Of a stretch of DNA of 51,635 nucleotides, positions 29,087-41,287 are shown one piece after another. The stretch comes from Periconia sp. R9002 (Eukaryota > Ascomycota > Dothideomycetes > Pleosporales > Periconiaceae). The translations under genes and the position numbers were made by a program. The first letter of the stretch is position 1; the number at the start of each line of letters is the position of its first letter. The stretch is from NCBI GenBank assembly GCA_023627715.1, contig JAMAHW010000145.1, forward strand, positions 1-51,635. The letters are read 5' to 3'. The notes beneath the pieces were generated by a model, which saw only the letters and a program-made list of their open reading frames with translations, was not told the DNA's origin and did no database searches.

Positions 29087-31160
29087 TCCACCTCCACCCC
29101 TCTCCTCTCCCACCGAGTCCTTCTCCTCACTCTCTTCTCCAGAGATCAACCCATGATCCCTTCCCCATGTCCTTCTCCTCTCCCCTTCGAAACTCAAAAC
29201 ACGACGCACTATTGCTCTCTAGCCATCTCTCTCCATCGGCCTCTGACCACATACCGTTACCGTTGGTACCGTGCCTTGATGGCGGTGGCTTGCATCGCCT
29301 GACTCTACGATACCTTTTCCTCAGCAGTAGCGTCTGCCCACTCACTCGCTAGTGCTAACAATGGATCCTTCACGCACGTACCTACACTAACCACTAACAT
29401 TTGCAACTGCCACCGTAACCTACCCATCCAGATCACTAATAATTCTCCACAAACATCCACCAACGAACGGTGAATCACACGGGGAACGACCAGGGCCTGC
29501 AACCTTTTCTTCTTTTCCTTCGCCAGCTCCGCTCGGAGAATTCCCCAAACCTGTTCCCCAGAGGCATAGCATGATATCCTGCTGCTCATCCTCCTCATGC
29601 TCATCATCGCTTCCTTTTTTCCGGACGCCGCTTTGCCTCGTCCCACGAATTGCACCCTCCATCGTCGTCTTGTTGCATGAGAGAGAACTGAACCCTTGAC
29701 CGAATCTGACCCTGGCTTTGGGGGCAAACCGAGCCTACATGAATTCGTCGATGGAACGCGGCAATCACTTTCATGTGAGGTGTTGCTCTGTACCTATCGA
29801 CCAAGGGTCTGTTTATGTGTGTGCATGCCATTTGATGCTCGCAACGTTGAATTATTACCGTCCATCCATCCACCCCGTACGGAATCAAAGTCAAGCGATG
29901 TCGTCTGCGCCATCTGAAACCGTGACCTACTGATTCGCGCCGCATACCACGGTACTGCGCAATTGAACACAGCTACGCCACTGCTGTACTAACAGCACTC
30001 TGACGCGCTGAGATGACGGGAGGCTAAGACAATGCCAAAGTATCCACATAGGTGGGCCAGACACACATTTTCAGTCTCTCGAGCAAAGCGGGACTTGTCG
30101 ACTGCCGTCAAGTGTTGTTGCAAGTGTACCCAACCCATCCATCGTTACTTGCTCGCCCAAAGCCTCGCTACCGCATTGCTGTGCGTTGTCATGCATGTTT
30201 CCCCGCGCTATGAGTCGACACACCCCATACCGTACAGGTGCAGTACAACGAACATGAATCAGTCAGCTGTTCACCAGACGGGCCTATCCCATACTCTCGT
30301 TTGTAACTCAATTGTACCTACCTACCTTACCTGTATGTCGCCGCTGCATGTACCTGGATGTAATGGCACCGCGCCGCATCGCACCGGAGGTACATGGATT
30401 GACGGGCCTTTTTTGCTCCCTCCACTGAGAATCCTTCCCTTCGACACCGCCGCGGTGCAACTGCCCATTTCGAGTACCTTCGCTTGCCCACCATCCACGG
30501 ACCACCTGGTAGCAAAAACCCAGGTAGTCCCAGCTTCATAATCACCACGAGCCTCGACTCCAACAGCAACGACCGAACCAGAAAACTCAGGGGCACGCAG
30601 CGCAAAACCGAGAATGCATCGTCATCTAATTCTCTATTGTGGCGAAAAGGAGGCGTGTGCAAGTTGGCCTTTTCATTTCTCAGATATTGCTGTTGCATGT
30701 TGAGCCTTACCCGTTTGGAGCGCTTGTGAAAAACAAACGGCATTTCCTGGCTGCGTCCCGGCCACAGGCGAAAATTATGGGGTGGGATAACGATCCTAAC
30801 CCGCATCCTTCATCACGTACATATGTACGGTGCGTGCGTATTCCATGTACGCCGCATCATCATTGCCGCACAAGGACAACCGCGCGTGCTTTCTTGCATT
30901 GCACACCAACCATCAGAAATGGATGTGTAGGTACTCTGGTCGTACCACACGCGGTTTGGCTACCACGCACCGCATTTATATACCTTACCGGCAGATTCCC
31001 CACACTTTACCGTCCACCAACCCATTTTTTGCCATTTCTACTTCCCCAGGTCGGCTGCTAGCACGCAGGACCCCGACGCCTCGCATTGGCCCAGCGCCCC
31101 GTAATTCCTATCCTTCCTTGATATCAATGCACTCCACACTTACAGACTGCACACCGTTGC

Positions 31161-31191
31161 CCGTCACCCGTCACCCGTCACCCGTCACCCC
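31161..31191. repeat. 7-bp tandem repeat (CCGTCAC)n
   Basis: Four consecutive CCGTCAC units followed by CCC. Confidence 0.9.
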
Positions 31192-31917
31192 GTTTAATAT
31201 CTGCAGAACCCTTCCTTTCCTTCTTTCACACACCTACACACACCTCTTCCGTCACTCGAATCACGACCCTGGTGATAACGTGAACCTTATCCGCATTTTC
31301 ATCCCCATTGGACCAGACAGCAGCGAAAAAAGGAAACGGTCAACAGATCTGTACCCCTCAATATGCGCGTCAGTCCATCTTTCCAGAAGCCTGAAGGCGT
31401 CACAGGCCCTAGCTGTTTCTTTTTGTGGTTTTGCCTGAAGTCCAATAAACCCCAGCGTTGATCATTTTGCCAATTCTATAACGTACACGTATAAGGCAAG
31501 GTAAAGGCAAGTAACATATAGTAAGTTTCAGTCGTCATTCGTTCGTTCGTTCACGTCCTTCTCCGGCTCTTGCGCTACATGTGTACTCTACGCAATTTGC
31601 TAGACTACACATATAGTTATTGGTCAAACTATTTCAAATCTCCTCGGACAACGACGAAGCGAGGCGCCTCGAATTGAGGAGGCGAGTTTCTAGCTCCTGA
31701 ATGTGCACATATGCGTGCGCCCAGGGTTATAGAACGGCACCGTATAATACCCATCACGTGTGCCGATGAAGAGAGCGGGCGGGTAACGATCAGCGACGTA
31801 CCACCACCACTTGCCAAGCACTTTTGGATGCGGGTGTGGAGGGTGGAGGGTGGAGGTGGGGGAAGCGAGGTAGGGGGGAGGAGAGCTCCGAGGCAGGCCT
31901 GACAAGAGCGCGACCTG

Positions 31918-31947
31918 TGGTCTGGTCTGGTCGGGTCGGGTCGGGGT
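31918..31947. repeat. 5-bp tandem repeat GGTCT/GGTCG
   Basis: A run of GGTCT units changes to GGTCG units; about six copies. Confidence 0.85.
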
Positions 31948-33954
31948 ACGACCAGGCTCGGGAGGTGGAGGCAGAGGTGAATTTCGGGGTGGCTTTTTTT
32001 TCTTTGCTTCAATTTCTTTCCGTGCACGGCGCAATTACATGAGTAAGTACCTAGGTGGGTACATGCGTATGCACATTTCAAGGACGTCTCATTTCTTTTC
32101 TTCCGAGCTTGTTTCATCTTCTACATCTCAGTCGCGTAACATCACTTGAATATACGAAATTTTACCGAATCGGGACGTGTCATTTCTTTCTTTAATGTAC
32201 ACCTGCATACATGCATCAGAGACTTACACGTACGTTTACGTGTTTGAAAACAATTTCCAGCTTGATACGTACATATTCAAAAGTAGAATTTATACACCTA
32301 CATACATACATACCTTACCTTTCTTCCCTTCCACTCATTCCAAGAGAACTCAACTCTCGTCTTAACAACAGTGTTTAGCACCATACCTACATACACAAAC
32401 TACATACATGATTCAAGCAAGTACCAAAACGTACGTGTAAACCGAAACAACCCATGCACAGTCACTTCATCAAACAAAAAATTAAAAAAAAAATTGATAA
32501 ATAAATTGATACACGTTTCCCCAGATACTTATATGCATAATGTGATGTAGCTGGTGATATGTAGGATACTTGCATCCGCGATATACGTACTTCATAGCCT
32601 AAGTTGGATTTGTAGTTGTGAGCGTGCGCGTATATATGGACTTTGATGTTTTTTGGGGTACGATAGGTCGGTAGGGTAAGTAGGGTAAGGGGAGGTAAGG
32701 TACGCGTATGACTAGGTAGGTGGGTGGATGATCGGTGGAGGAAACACACATACACATATATGTATATGTTTGGGAGGTTGGTTTAAGGTTGGTAGGTTGG
32801 TAGGTTGAGGGGTTTGATGGGTACATTCCTCCCCCGCTTCCTTTCTTATTCTTTCATTACCTCGCCAAAGGGGGAGAGAGTTAAAGATCCTCTATTCCCT
32901 ATATCAAAAGAAAATAAAGGGAGAAAGAAAGACAAACCTTCCCACACCCCACACATCCCATCCTATCCTATCCAATCCCACCCACAAAACTGTCCTACCA
33001 CTTTACCTCACCTCTATACCTAGCTAGCCAGCCCACACAATCCAATACAATCCCCCTAAACCGAACCACAAACTTATAACACTACACAACACACCTTATC
33101 CTATTCCTCCACCCCACAAACCCCCCTCCCTTCCTCACCAAACGATAAAATAACAACCACATCCTTTTTTCAATTAATACTTACCTAGCAATACAACACA
33201 TTACAATTAATCTTCGTATCAACACCGACTCAACTCTGGCTGTAGAACCTGCAGCACCTGATTTACAGCGATTAATTGATGCTTGTATGTATGGAGGTTT
33301 TGTATCTTAGGATGTATGTATATATATGTATATGTGCCTTTCTTCCTTTGTGGCATGCAGTGGAGTAGAGGGGAGGGGAGGGGAGTTGCGTTCAGCGCAC
33401 GGGTTATGTAGTTCCAGTAGAAGAGAGAAGTAGGAATAAAGGTATCTGAGGTTTTTTGAACGGATGAGGTTTGAAATGTCTAGTTCAAACGCGAACACGT
33501 ACTACATAAGGCGCTTAATTTGATACTAAGCAGCTGAGCATCACGAAAGTACAGACCTCTCCCTCACCCATCCTCACCACCACAACCCCACACACACCTC
33601 CACTCACCCACCCACTCATCCCTTCACATACCTACCTCCCTCCCTCCCCCATAAACCCACACCCGCGAATTTTCCCTCACTCGTCCTTACCGCCACAAAC
33701 CCAACTACCTACATATCAATTACATACATACATCCACTCACTTTACGTATACTCTGCATGTCGTTTCATGCAGCTTAACGTAACAACAGTACATCCCCGA
33801 CCACATACATCAAACACATGAACACATACAAACAGCCGAAAAAAGCAAGATAGGTAGGCTAAGAGAGGGGTGGCTGAAGAAGTGTATATGGATTGATTGA
33901 GAGATGGATGGATGATGGATGGGTTGGTGGAAGGTTGTGAGTGTTTCGGTTTGT

Positions 33955-33988
33955 GGGGGTAGGGGGGTTTTGGGGGTGTGTATGGGGG
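33955..33988 (+). other. Potential G-quadruplex motif
   Basis: Four G-runs of 5, 6, 5 and 5 separated by loops of 2, 4 and 7 nt on the + strand, inside a G-rich block. This satisfies the usual G4 pattern. Confidence 0.7.
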
Positions 33989-35731
33989 TCGATATGTATG
34001 GATGGTGGGTGAGTCTGATGTGTGAGATATTTACTAGGTACTCTATGTGGTGGAGTGTTGTTGTGTTCGACGTGGTGTGATGAAGTGTGATGGAGGGGAG
34101 AGTGTGTGTTGGACTATTGATGTGGTGGGTGTTGGGATTAGGATTTCACTTAGTTATGCTTCTCATTCCTCACCCTTCCTTCCTACACAGAATGGAGACA
34201 GTGGAGAAAGAGCGTGATCGGACACCCGAGCTTATACAATTCTCTAGATCTGAAATCCATCCGTCCAGCTAGTCTAGATCACATACGTACGTACTTTCAC
34301 CCAGTCCCTTGATACGACATCCCCAGATGACCAGCAAATAGAAACATAGAAGAGAACCAGCCATCACAGCAAAGAAAACGGACACGTGAGACGGACGGGA
34401 CACGTGAAGATGGAAATGCACGAGGTCATCGTATAAGCGTATAAGCGTATGAACGTATCCTTCTCACTCACCCCAACCAAACCCCACCCACCCTCCCACA
34501 CATACACACACCTAAAAACACCAAACACCCCAGTCCAGACCCTCCTCCTCCCCATCACCAACCTCCCCTACCCAAGCCCACCCTCCCCTACTCTCCCCTC
34601 TTCCAAACCCTCAACGCCCAAGCCCGATCCAATCCTACCAGAACCCAACCGCGCTAACCAACCTTACCCCACAAAAAATAGAAAGAAAGTGATAAATCGG
34701 TACCAAACTTTGTTGCACCTCTCCATCTACCTATTCTATCTACACGCGCGAGTGTGGCGCGGGCGAGGGCGCGGGCGAGGGTGTGTGGCACGGGATCTGT
34801 GGGAGGGGGGGGAGGGGAGGGTTATTCCCGTTTGTCCGTGGGGAGGTAGGTAGTGGGGAAGGGGAGGGAGGTGAGGTCGAGAGGGGTGGGGATGGGTTGA
34901 CTTTTTAGGTTGGTTCTTGGGCCGGGAGAGTGGGGATGGTGGTTTTAGTTTAGATATCTATTTAGAAATATTTCTGTGTTGGGATGGGTATGAGTGTCTG
35001 AGACGTTGCGTGTACAAAGTTCAATATACCTCGTCTTGACGTGTAGAATGCTGATGTAGGACAGATGGAGGCTAGTAGTTTTCATTGAGACGAGAAGATG
35101 GATTTAGTCAGGACAGCTGGTATCATGTTTAACCGCTGTAAACCACTAGATCCTCGTTTAAAGCTAATCATGTATCCTGTAGTGAGCTGAATTTCAATTG
35201 CGGATTATGCAGTACTGTTACAGATTTTGCGCCTTTCGATCACTGGTACGAGGCAAAAGAAGTCAGCTTAGCTCAGCCCAACTCGCCTTCATACGAGAAG
35301 CAATAAAACACGGTGACATCTCGGACATTTCATAGGGACATGATGAATGAGGTGAAGAGGTAGCAGGGAGGTCTGTTCACAAAAAATGTGGTGTGTTTTA
35401 AGTACAGAGCACACTGACATACTAGTCCGGTGCTATAGGGTAGCCGGTACAAATGAGTAGTCCGTCCACCGGGATGTGGAGATTACCCCATACTTTCATC
35501 TCACGAAAAAGGCGGAAGGAACAGATCTGATACGAGGACATGTACATTCGATGAAGAGCGCTATGATGTGCACACTTGCATCCGCGTTCCTCTCTCCCCC
35601 TTTTCCATACCATGAAAAGAACGAATGGGCTTCCTTTCCACCTCCCCATCTTCTGTTCAATCTGAAACGTGCACATTTGATGCTTCACCTGAGCGGGACG
35701 TAGGGAGAATGAAAGTGGAAATGTCGTTGCC

Positions 35732-37848
35732 TTACTTGGACTTGGCGGCATCTTCCTTCATACCCGCCTGGATCCATTGACGCGCCTCCTCGGCGCGCTT
35801 TTGCGCTAGGGCCGGGTCCTTGAGATCTTCCTTGCTGGTCGCTTTCTCGGGGACGTTGCGGCCCTTCTCGACGCCAGGTCGTGCCACCTATAACGGATGA
35901 GTGGAAAGTTAGCGTGTGTTGAGAATTGCGTACGTAGCGGTTTTGGTAAATAGAAACGGGTATAAGGCTGAAAAATGTTGCAAGAAACCCTTACCCCGCC
36001 CTATTCACCCCCGCGCAGGGTAAACAGAGCGAGCGTATGAAATGGAACGTCAAGACACGTAGGGAAGATGGGTAGGGGACAGCAATGCTGTTGTTGCTCG
36101 CTGCAAGGTACATGCTTCGTGACCGATACGCGATATACGGAAGCAGAAACGATGGGCTGGGGTGTAAGGCCAGGGTGCAGGATCGGTTCCGAAAGCGAAA
36201 CAGAGAACGATTCTGCTAACGAAGAACAATGCAGGGATAGAAATACGAGATCAGAAGGACATGCTGCATGGATCTTCCTTGCTTGGTACTTGAGAGATAT
36301 TTGACGAAGGATAAGAATGGGCTGACGTAGGGAAGCAGACATGGGGTCGGGAAGTAAGATCCGGGTATTTGCAACTCTGCACGAATGTTGCCTCCACTGA
36401 CGTGTACAATCCGCTTTTCGGGCTCTGACCGTACGTGAAGGATAAAGTTGAAATGGGCCAAATCCAGTTCCTTTTTCTTGGGGTCGGCAATAGAATGAAA
36501 TGAAGTAACTCGGACGTGAAGACCGAAAACGAGAAAAGAGAGTGCAAACGTACCATTCGTTCTTCCCATTGCTTCAAGGCTGGGAATTCGTCAATCTCAA
36601 TCCCTGCCCATGCCGCTGAGGCCACCCATCCGATATGCGCGATGTCTATATCAAGTCAGTCGGCAGGCAAGGTCAGGTCGCCGACTACCGAAACGTAAAC
36701 TCATGCAAGGGCGTGGCAACCCGCAGGATCGATTTGCAAAGCATGGAGAGCTAGGCATATTATGTGTGTCCCGGGAAGAGAAAACGGGAGATACTCTACA
36801 TACCCGCAATAGTGCATTTGTCCCCCGTGATGTAGGCGTAGTTATTCTTGGAGAGGTGTTTGTCTAGGACCCCGTAAAGCCTACGTGTCTCATTCTGATA
36901 TCTGTTGATGCCATATTCGATCTTCTCAGGCGCGTATCGAGTGAAATGATCTATATCAATTCCGTTAGACACGTGCTCCATCGCAGTATGAGCATGTATT
37001 TTGGGCTTGCTGTGCTGCCTGATCGACTTCAACGTGACCAAAAGGTAGACACCTTCACGATGATCACGTTGCTGGAATGTCGTATTCTCACAGGCGTCAT
37101 TGACCCACTTGGGATATGCAAGCTTGCTGCTCATAGGGGCAAATCTGCACGGATTTGCTCATGCAAGACGCGAGATTCGGCGAGCAAATGCTGGAGACAT
37201 GAGAAATGCGTAGAGGTACATACTGGCTTGACCCTGCATGGGCCCTACCCCGGCGTTCTGGAAAAATAACCAATCTGTTGAATACACGAATGGCAAAGAT
37301 TAGCAGGTGTCTCCATCAACGATGTAGATCAAGAGACTGAATATCGCTTATCTGAACCGTCAAACAGGGATAGCGGCCGGATACAAGGAAGGCTTACTGC
37401 ACTGTCATTAGTACATAAAACATGACACTCCATGTCATATGACATACCTGTTCATCTCAAACCACTCGCGGGTGCCCTTGGGATAGCTGATTTTGTGCTC
37501 GGTATCGTACCGCTCCACGAGATATTGCATGATTGATCCGGATTCGAACAGGTTAATGGTTTTTCCATCGGTGAAAGTGTCAGTGAGGGCGGGGATACGA
37601 CCATTGGGATTAATATCAGTGAACCAAGGCTCTTTCTGCGTGTTCTTCGAAATGTCGATCTTCTCGACTTTATAGGGAAGACTGTGCATATAATCGTTAG
37701 TGTTTTACCACGCTCAGCAGGAAATCCAAATGGAGAAAAGTTTGGATTCGAATAGGTCTTACCCGAGTTCTTCCAGGGTGATAGATATCTTGACACCATT
37801 GGGCGTCTGTGTGGTATAGAGGACGATGTTTGAATTGTTAGACGCCAT
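35732..37848 (-). CDS. Glutathione S-transferase, Ure2p-like, with a frame break at an exon junction
   Basis: Six exons on the minus strand: 37848-37763, 37681-37448, 37274-37224, 36950-36804, 36645-36554, 35887-35732; about 254 aa if joined in the homologous frame. The N-terminal thioredoxin-fold has LYTTQTPNGVK and PNGRIPALTD; the C-terminal helical domain has WLFFQNAGVGPMQGQ, RYAPEKIEYGI, DIAHIGWV and ALKQWEERM, typical of fungal Ure2p-like GSTs. Cytosolic glutathione conjugation or peroxidase activity is likely. The junction of exons 2 and 3 is off by one base: the only canonical donor (AG|GTATGT) and acceptor (CAACAG|AT) give the wrong frame, although both flanking exons are clearly conserved. 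Introns 3 and 5 are long (273 and 666 bp). Confidence 0.8.
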
Positions 37849-38481
37849 AGTTCTTCACTTCAAATGGTACTTGTGCTGTGTTGTTTTCTCAAATACAGTT
37901 CCAGGTTGTCGGTCTTAATGAAAGTTCGAACGATTGTGCTCACTGTTAAATAGTCTGGATGAGCTAGGGAGTGGGGTGTTCCAGTGAGGGGCAACCAGCT
38001 TTGGATGCTTAGAAATTGACCTTTCAAACATGACCAAATTCAGTTTATTCCAAATCATGTCTTACAAACTACATCCTACGATGTTGGATTAATCAACACT
38101 GATGACATACTCGAGTGTAACTATGCTGACCCCGGGAGTTTGATTCAAATGTTCAAACCTTGGAACATCATTCAATGTTCGAAGACGTCAACTGGTACAA
38201 GTATGTACATACGTTTGTATGTTCTAATGGCAATAATGGTAACAGCAACACATGTATCTTCTCAGAACATATCTCCTAGCAAGTGATCACGCCAAGCTAT
38301 GATTTCATCTTAGAATGTTGATGCCTGAAGCCAGACGGGGTGAAATCACGTGATAGCTACCCAAAGCGGTTAGCGCACTGTCACTGTGCCCCTAAGCTAC
38401 TAACTCGCCACCTCTCCTCCGCATTTCTTGCGCACACCACATCCGCATCCATACCACGACTACTATCAACTACGCAACACC
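37849..38481. other. Divergent intergenic region GST-BBP, 0.63 kb
   Basis: Common upstream region of the GST gene (leftward) and the BBP gene (rightward). No coding frame or RNA gene seen. Confidence 0.6.
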
Positions 38482-40609
38482 ATGTCGTGGCGCAACCAAG
38501 GCATCACCGGCTCGAACAACATTCCCCTCGGCACTCGACGACGCTTCGGTGGCGGCGACGACAACAACGCTGGTGATGTGGGATACAATCCTGCTGAGCC
38601 TGCCAACGGCATGTCTGACCTGAAGCGCGGGCGCAGCCCGACTCGAGGTGAGTGTCGCTCTTCATCCAAGATGATGACAGTACTAACACAGATGCCTGCA
38701 GATGCCGACGGTACCAAGCGACGCAAGAAGCGCAATCGATGGGGCGATGCGAGCGAGAACAAAGCTGCAGGTCTAATGGGTTTACCCACAGCCATCTTTT
38801 CGGCTATGACTACAGAGCAGCTCGACGCGTACACGTTGCACTTGCGTATTGAAGAGATCACCCAGAAGCTAAAGATCAACGATGTTGTCCCAGCAAATGG
38901 AGACAGGTACGGCGCTCGCATTATGATTTTGAATGTTGCTAACCCATGCAGGTCCCCTTCTCCTCCACCGCAGTATGACAACTACGGTCGTCGTGTGAAC
39001 ACTCGCGAATTTCGTTACCGGAAACGCCTTGAAGATGAGCGACACAAGCTTGTTGAGAAGGCCATGAAGACTCTTCCTAACTACCACCCACCGGCAGATT
39101 ATAGGCGTCCAACTAAGACACAGGAGAAAGTCTACGTTCCAGTGAATGACTATCCTGAGATTAACTTCAGTACGAAACTAACCCCTCTAACTTCCACCCC
39201 CAGTCATTCCTTTCCCCATCCTACCCCCTTGCCTTTCGTCTTGACCTGCTTGCGCAATCCACCGAATGTGTTGATGAAGCGCATTGGAGGACATGTTGCA
39301 AAGCTGTCACTAACCCTAACCGTAATTTAATCCACTCAATTTTGATCAATACACTAACTGCAGCTTTTCTCTGCACTAACAGTTGGCTTACTTATTGGCC
39401 CTCGAGGCAATACTCTGAAAAAGATGGAGACCGAATCTGGTGCGAAGATCGCTATCCGTGGCAAAGGCTCTGTGAAAGAGGGTAAAGGACGTTCTGACGC
39501 AGCTCATACCAGCAACCAGGAAGAAGACCTCCATTGTCTGATCATGGCCGACACCGAGGAGAAGGTCAACAAGGCGAAGAAGTTGATTCACAATGTCATC
39601 GAAACGGTAAGTGTCATCGGTTCTTGCTGGCGCAGACCGCTCTTGCTAATCATTATCGCAGGCCGCCTCCATCCCTGAGGGCCAAAACGAACTCAAGCGT
39701 AACCAGCTGCGTGAGCTTGCCGCTCTCAACGGTACCCTCCGAGACGACGAAAACCAAGCCTGCCAGAACTGCGGTGAAATCGGTCATCGTAAATACGACT
39801 GCCCCCAGAAGCAGAACTTCACCGCCAGCATTATCTGTCGTATTTGTGGTCAAGCAGGCCACATGGCTCGCGATTGTCCCCAGCGCAAGCGCGGAACCGA
39901 CTGGCGCAACGACACGCGTTACGGCGACCGCAACCAGGGACGGATTGCCGGCGGCGAGAACGAACTGGACAACTTCCTCAGCGAAATGGGTGCCGATGGT
40001 GGTCGCCCAGCTGGCGCTATCGAGTACGGAAATGGTGGCGGCGATTCTGGCTATGGCAACGACCAACAGCGTGACGTCAAGCCTTGGGAGCGTGGTGCAA
40101 CCGGCGGCCCGGCACCATGGGCTCGCAACGATCGCAACGACCGCGACTCTGGCTCTGGCGCTGGCGCTCCCCCACCTTGGGCAGGTGGAGGAGGGAGTTC
40201 GTACAATCATGGCAGTGGTCAAGGTGGCTATCACAACAACTCGGCTGGACCTGCGGCTCCATGGGCCGCTGGATCGGCTGGTAGTGCGTCTTACGGCTAT
40301 GGAAACTATGGCTACGATCAGGGCGCTCATGCTGTCGCTCCACCTGGCATGAACGGCTATGGTGGTTACGGCGCTGCGCAAGCTGGGCCTCCACCCGGTC
40401 TTGGACCCCTCTTCCAGAACTACGCCGGCGCTGGTAGCCCTCCTCCACCCCCTCCCCCTCCGGCAGGTGCTATTCCTCCACCACCACCTCCGCCATCTGA
40501 CATTCCTCCTGTAAGTAACACTCTCAATCTTGATGAATTTCAGATTGCTGACTATGAACAGCCTCCGCCAGCGGACATTCCTCCTCCTCCTCCCCCACCG
40601 CCGGCGTAG
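38482..40609 (+). CDS. bbp: Branchpoint-bridging protein BBP/SF1
   Basis: Six exons: 38482-38647, 38702-38906, 38952-39169, 39383-39606, 39662-40510, 40562-40609; 569 aa with all phases matching. It contains the helix-hairpin and KRNRWGDA region (U2AF-binding and SPSP motifs), a KH-QUA2 domain with [16 protein letters not shown], and two CCHC zinc knuckles (C305-C308-H313-C318 and C330-C333-H338-C343). The C-terminus is Gly-rich, then proline-rich. The protein binds the intron branch site in the early spliceosome (complex E) in the nucleus. Introns are 54, 45, 213, 55 and 51 bp; intron 1 carries a perfect TACTAAC (38681-38687). Intron 5 is a multiple of three without a stop, so its retention would only lengthen the protein. 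Confidence 0.95.
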
Positions 40610-41287
40610 TTGTTGGCGAGTCGGACTGTGGCTTTGGCTTCTTCGGAATACCGAGACACGGGAATTAGGTTATCTTGTTCATGCGAAATTGTCAGTGTTC
40701 GAATTGTCTACTAATACCAGCGAGATGATGGGGAGTGATTTTATAAACACTACCAGGTCATGCGATGTTTTGCCTTGCGTAGGCTACTGTAGATTGGCAA
40801 TTTTTGTAGCACTAATCTGGTCTAACTGGCAGGGTCTCTAACAGTAGAGCTTCTGCCATGGGGCTCGTATATATAATATAGCAGTGGCTTTTCTCACGGT
40901 ACTAGGCAGTCGCTCATATTTAGTCTTTGGAATGCATATCAAATCATCTTTTTGTTGGTAGAAGAACAGAAATGTTGTGTTCAGTTTTGAGGTCGTTGGT
41001 GAAGTGATGTTCGATGCCCCAGGTATCCATGCATGCCAAGACATGACCCGAGCCTGCAACTGCGCGCGGGACCGTAGTCAATTGATGACATCGCACATGC
41101 GAGCAATTCACTACCGGCCCGCGCAACGTCCACCTGCACAACACACGTCGCGATACACGTGTGCTTGAAGGCCCCGCCGCTTCCGATACCCTCCTCCGCT
41201 CACTTCTGCTCATACTGTTACTTCGTGACTTTGGTCTGTTGCTACAACTAATACTTGCTCCCGTGCTTCCGCTTCAGCACCACCGTC
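40610..41287. other. Intergenic region, 0.68 kb
   Basis: 3' flank of BBP and upstream region of the myotubularin gene. No gene or structured RNA seen. Confidence 0.6.

Larger units (their letters stand above)
28445..35731. other. Gene-poor region upstream of xlnR, 7.3 kb
   Basis: No frame here has protein-like composition or a recognisable domain; open frames are short, overlapping and low-complexity. The first kilobase is the xlnR promoter side and carries a (CCTA)n run (28733-28746) and two GGCTAA sites. Further on there are short tandem repeats (31161-31191; 31918-31947) and alternating C-rich/G-poor (32940-33130, 33540-33730, 34460-34660) and G-rich (33900-34110, 34755-34950) tracts. I see no tRNA or rRNA. 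Confidence 0.6.

Noticed and set aside
30032..31438. Possible genes in the xlnR upstream desert
   Set aside because: The 100-200-codon frames are low-complexity, start in tandem repeats or without context, and show no domain or intron signals.
39308..39320. Telomere-like CTAACCCTAACC in BBP intron 3
   Set aside because: Only two units long and inside an intron; CTAAC words are expected there as branch-site sequence.
39534..40381. Long out-of-frame ORFs within BBP (both strands)
   Set aside because: Shadows of the Gly/Pro-rich BBP C-terminal exon; the CCHC knuckles fix the correct frame.
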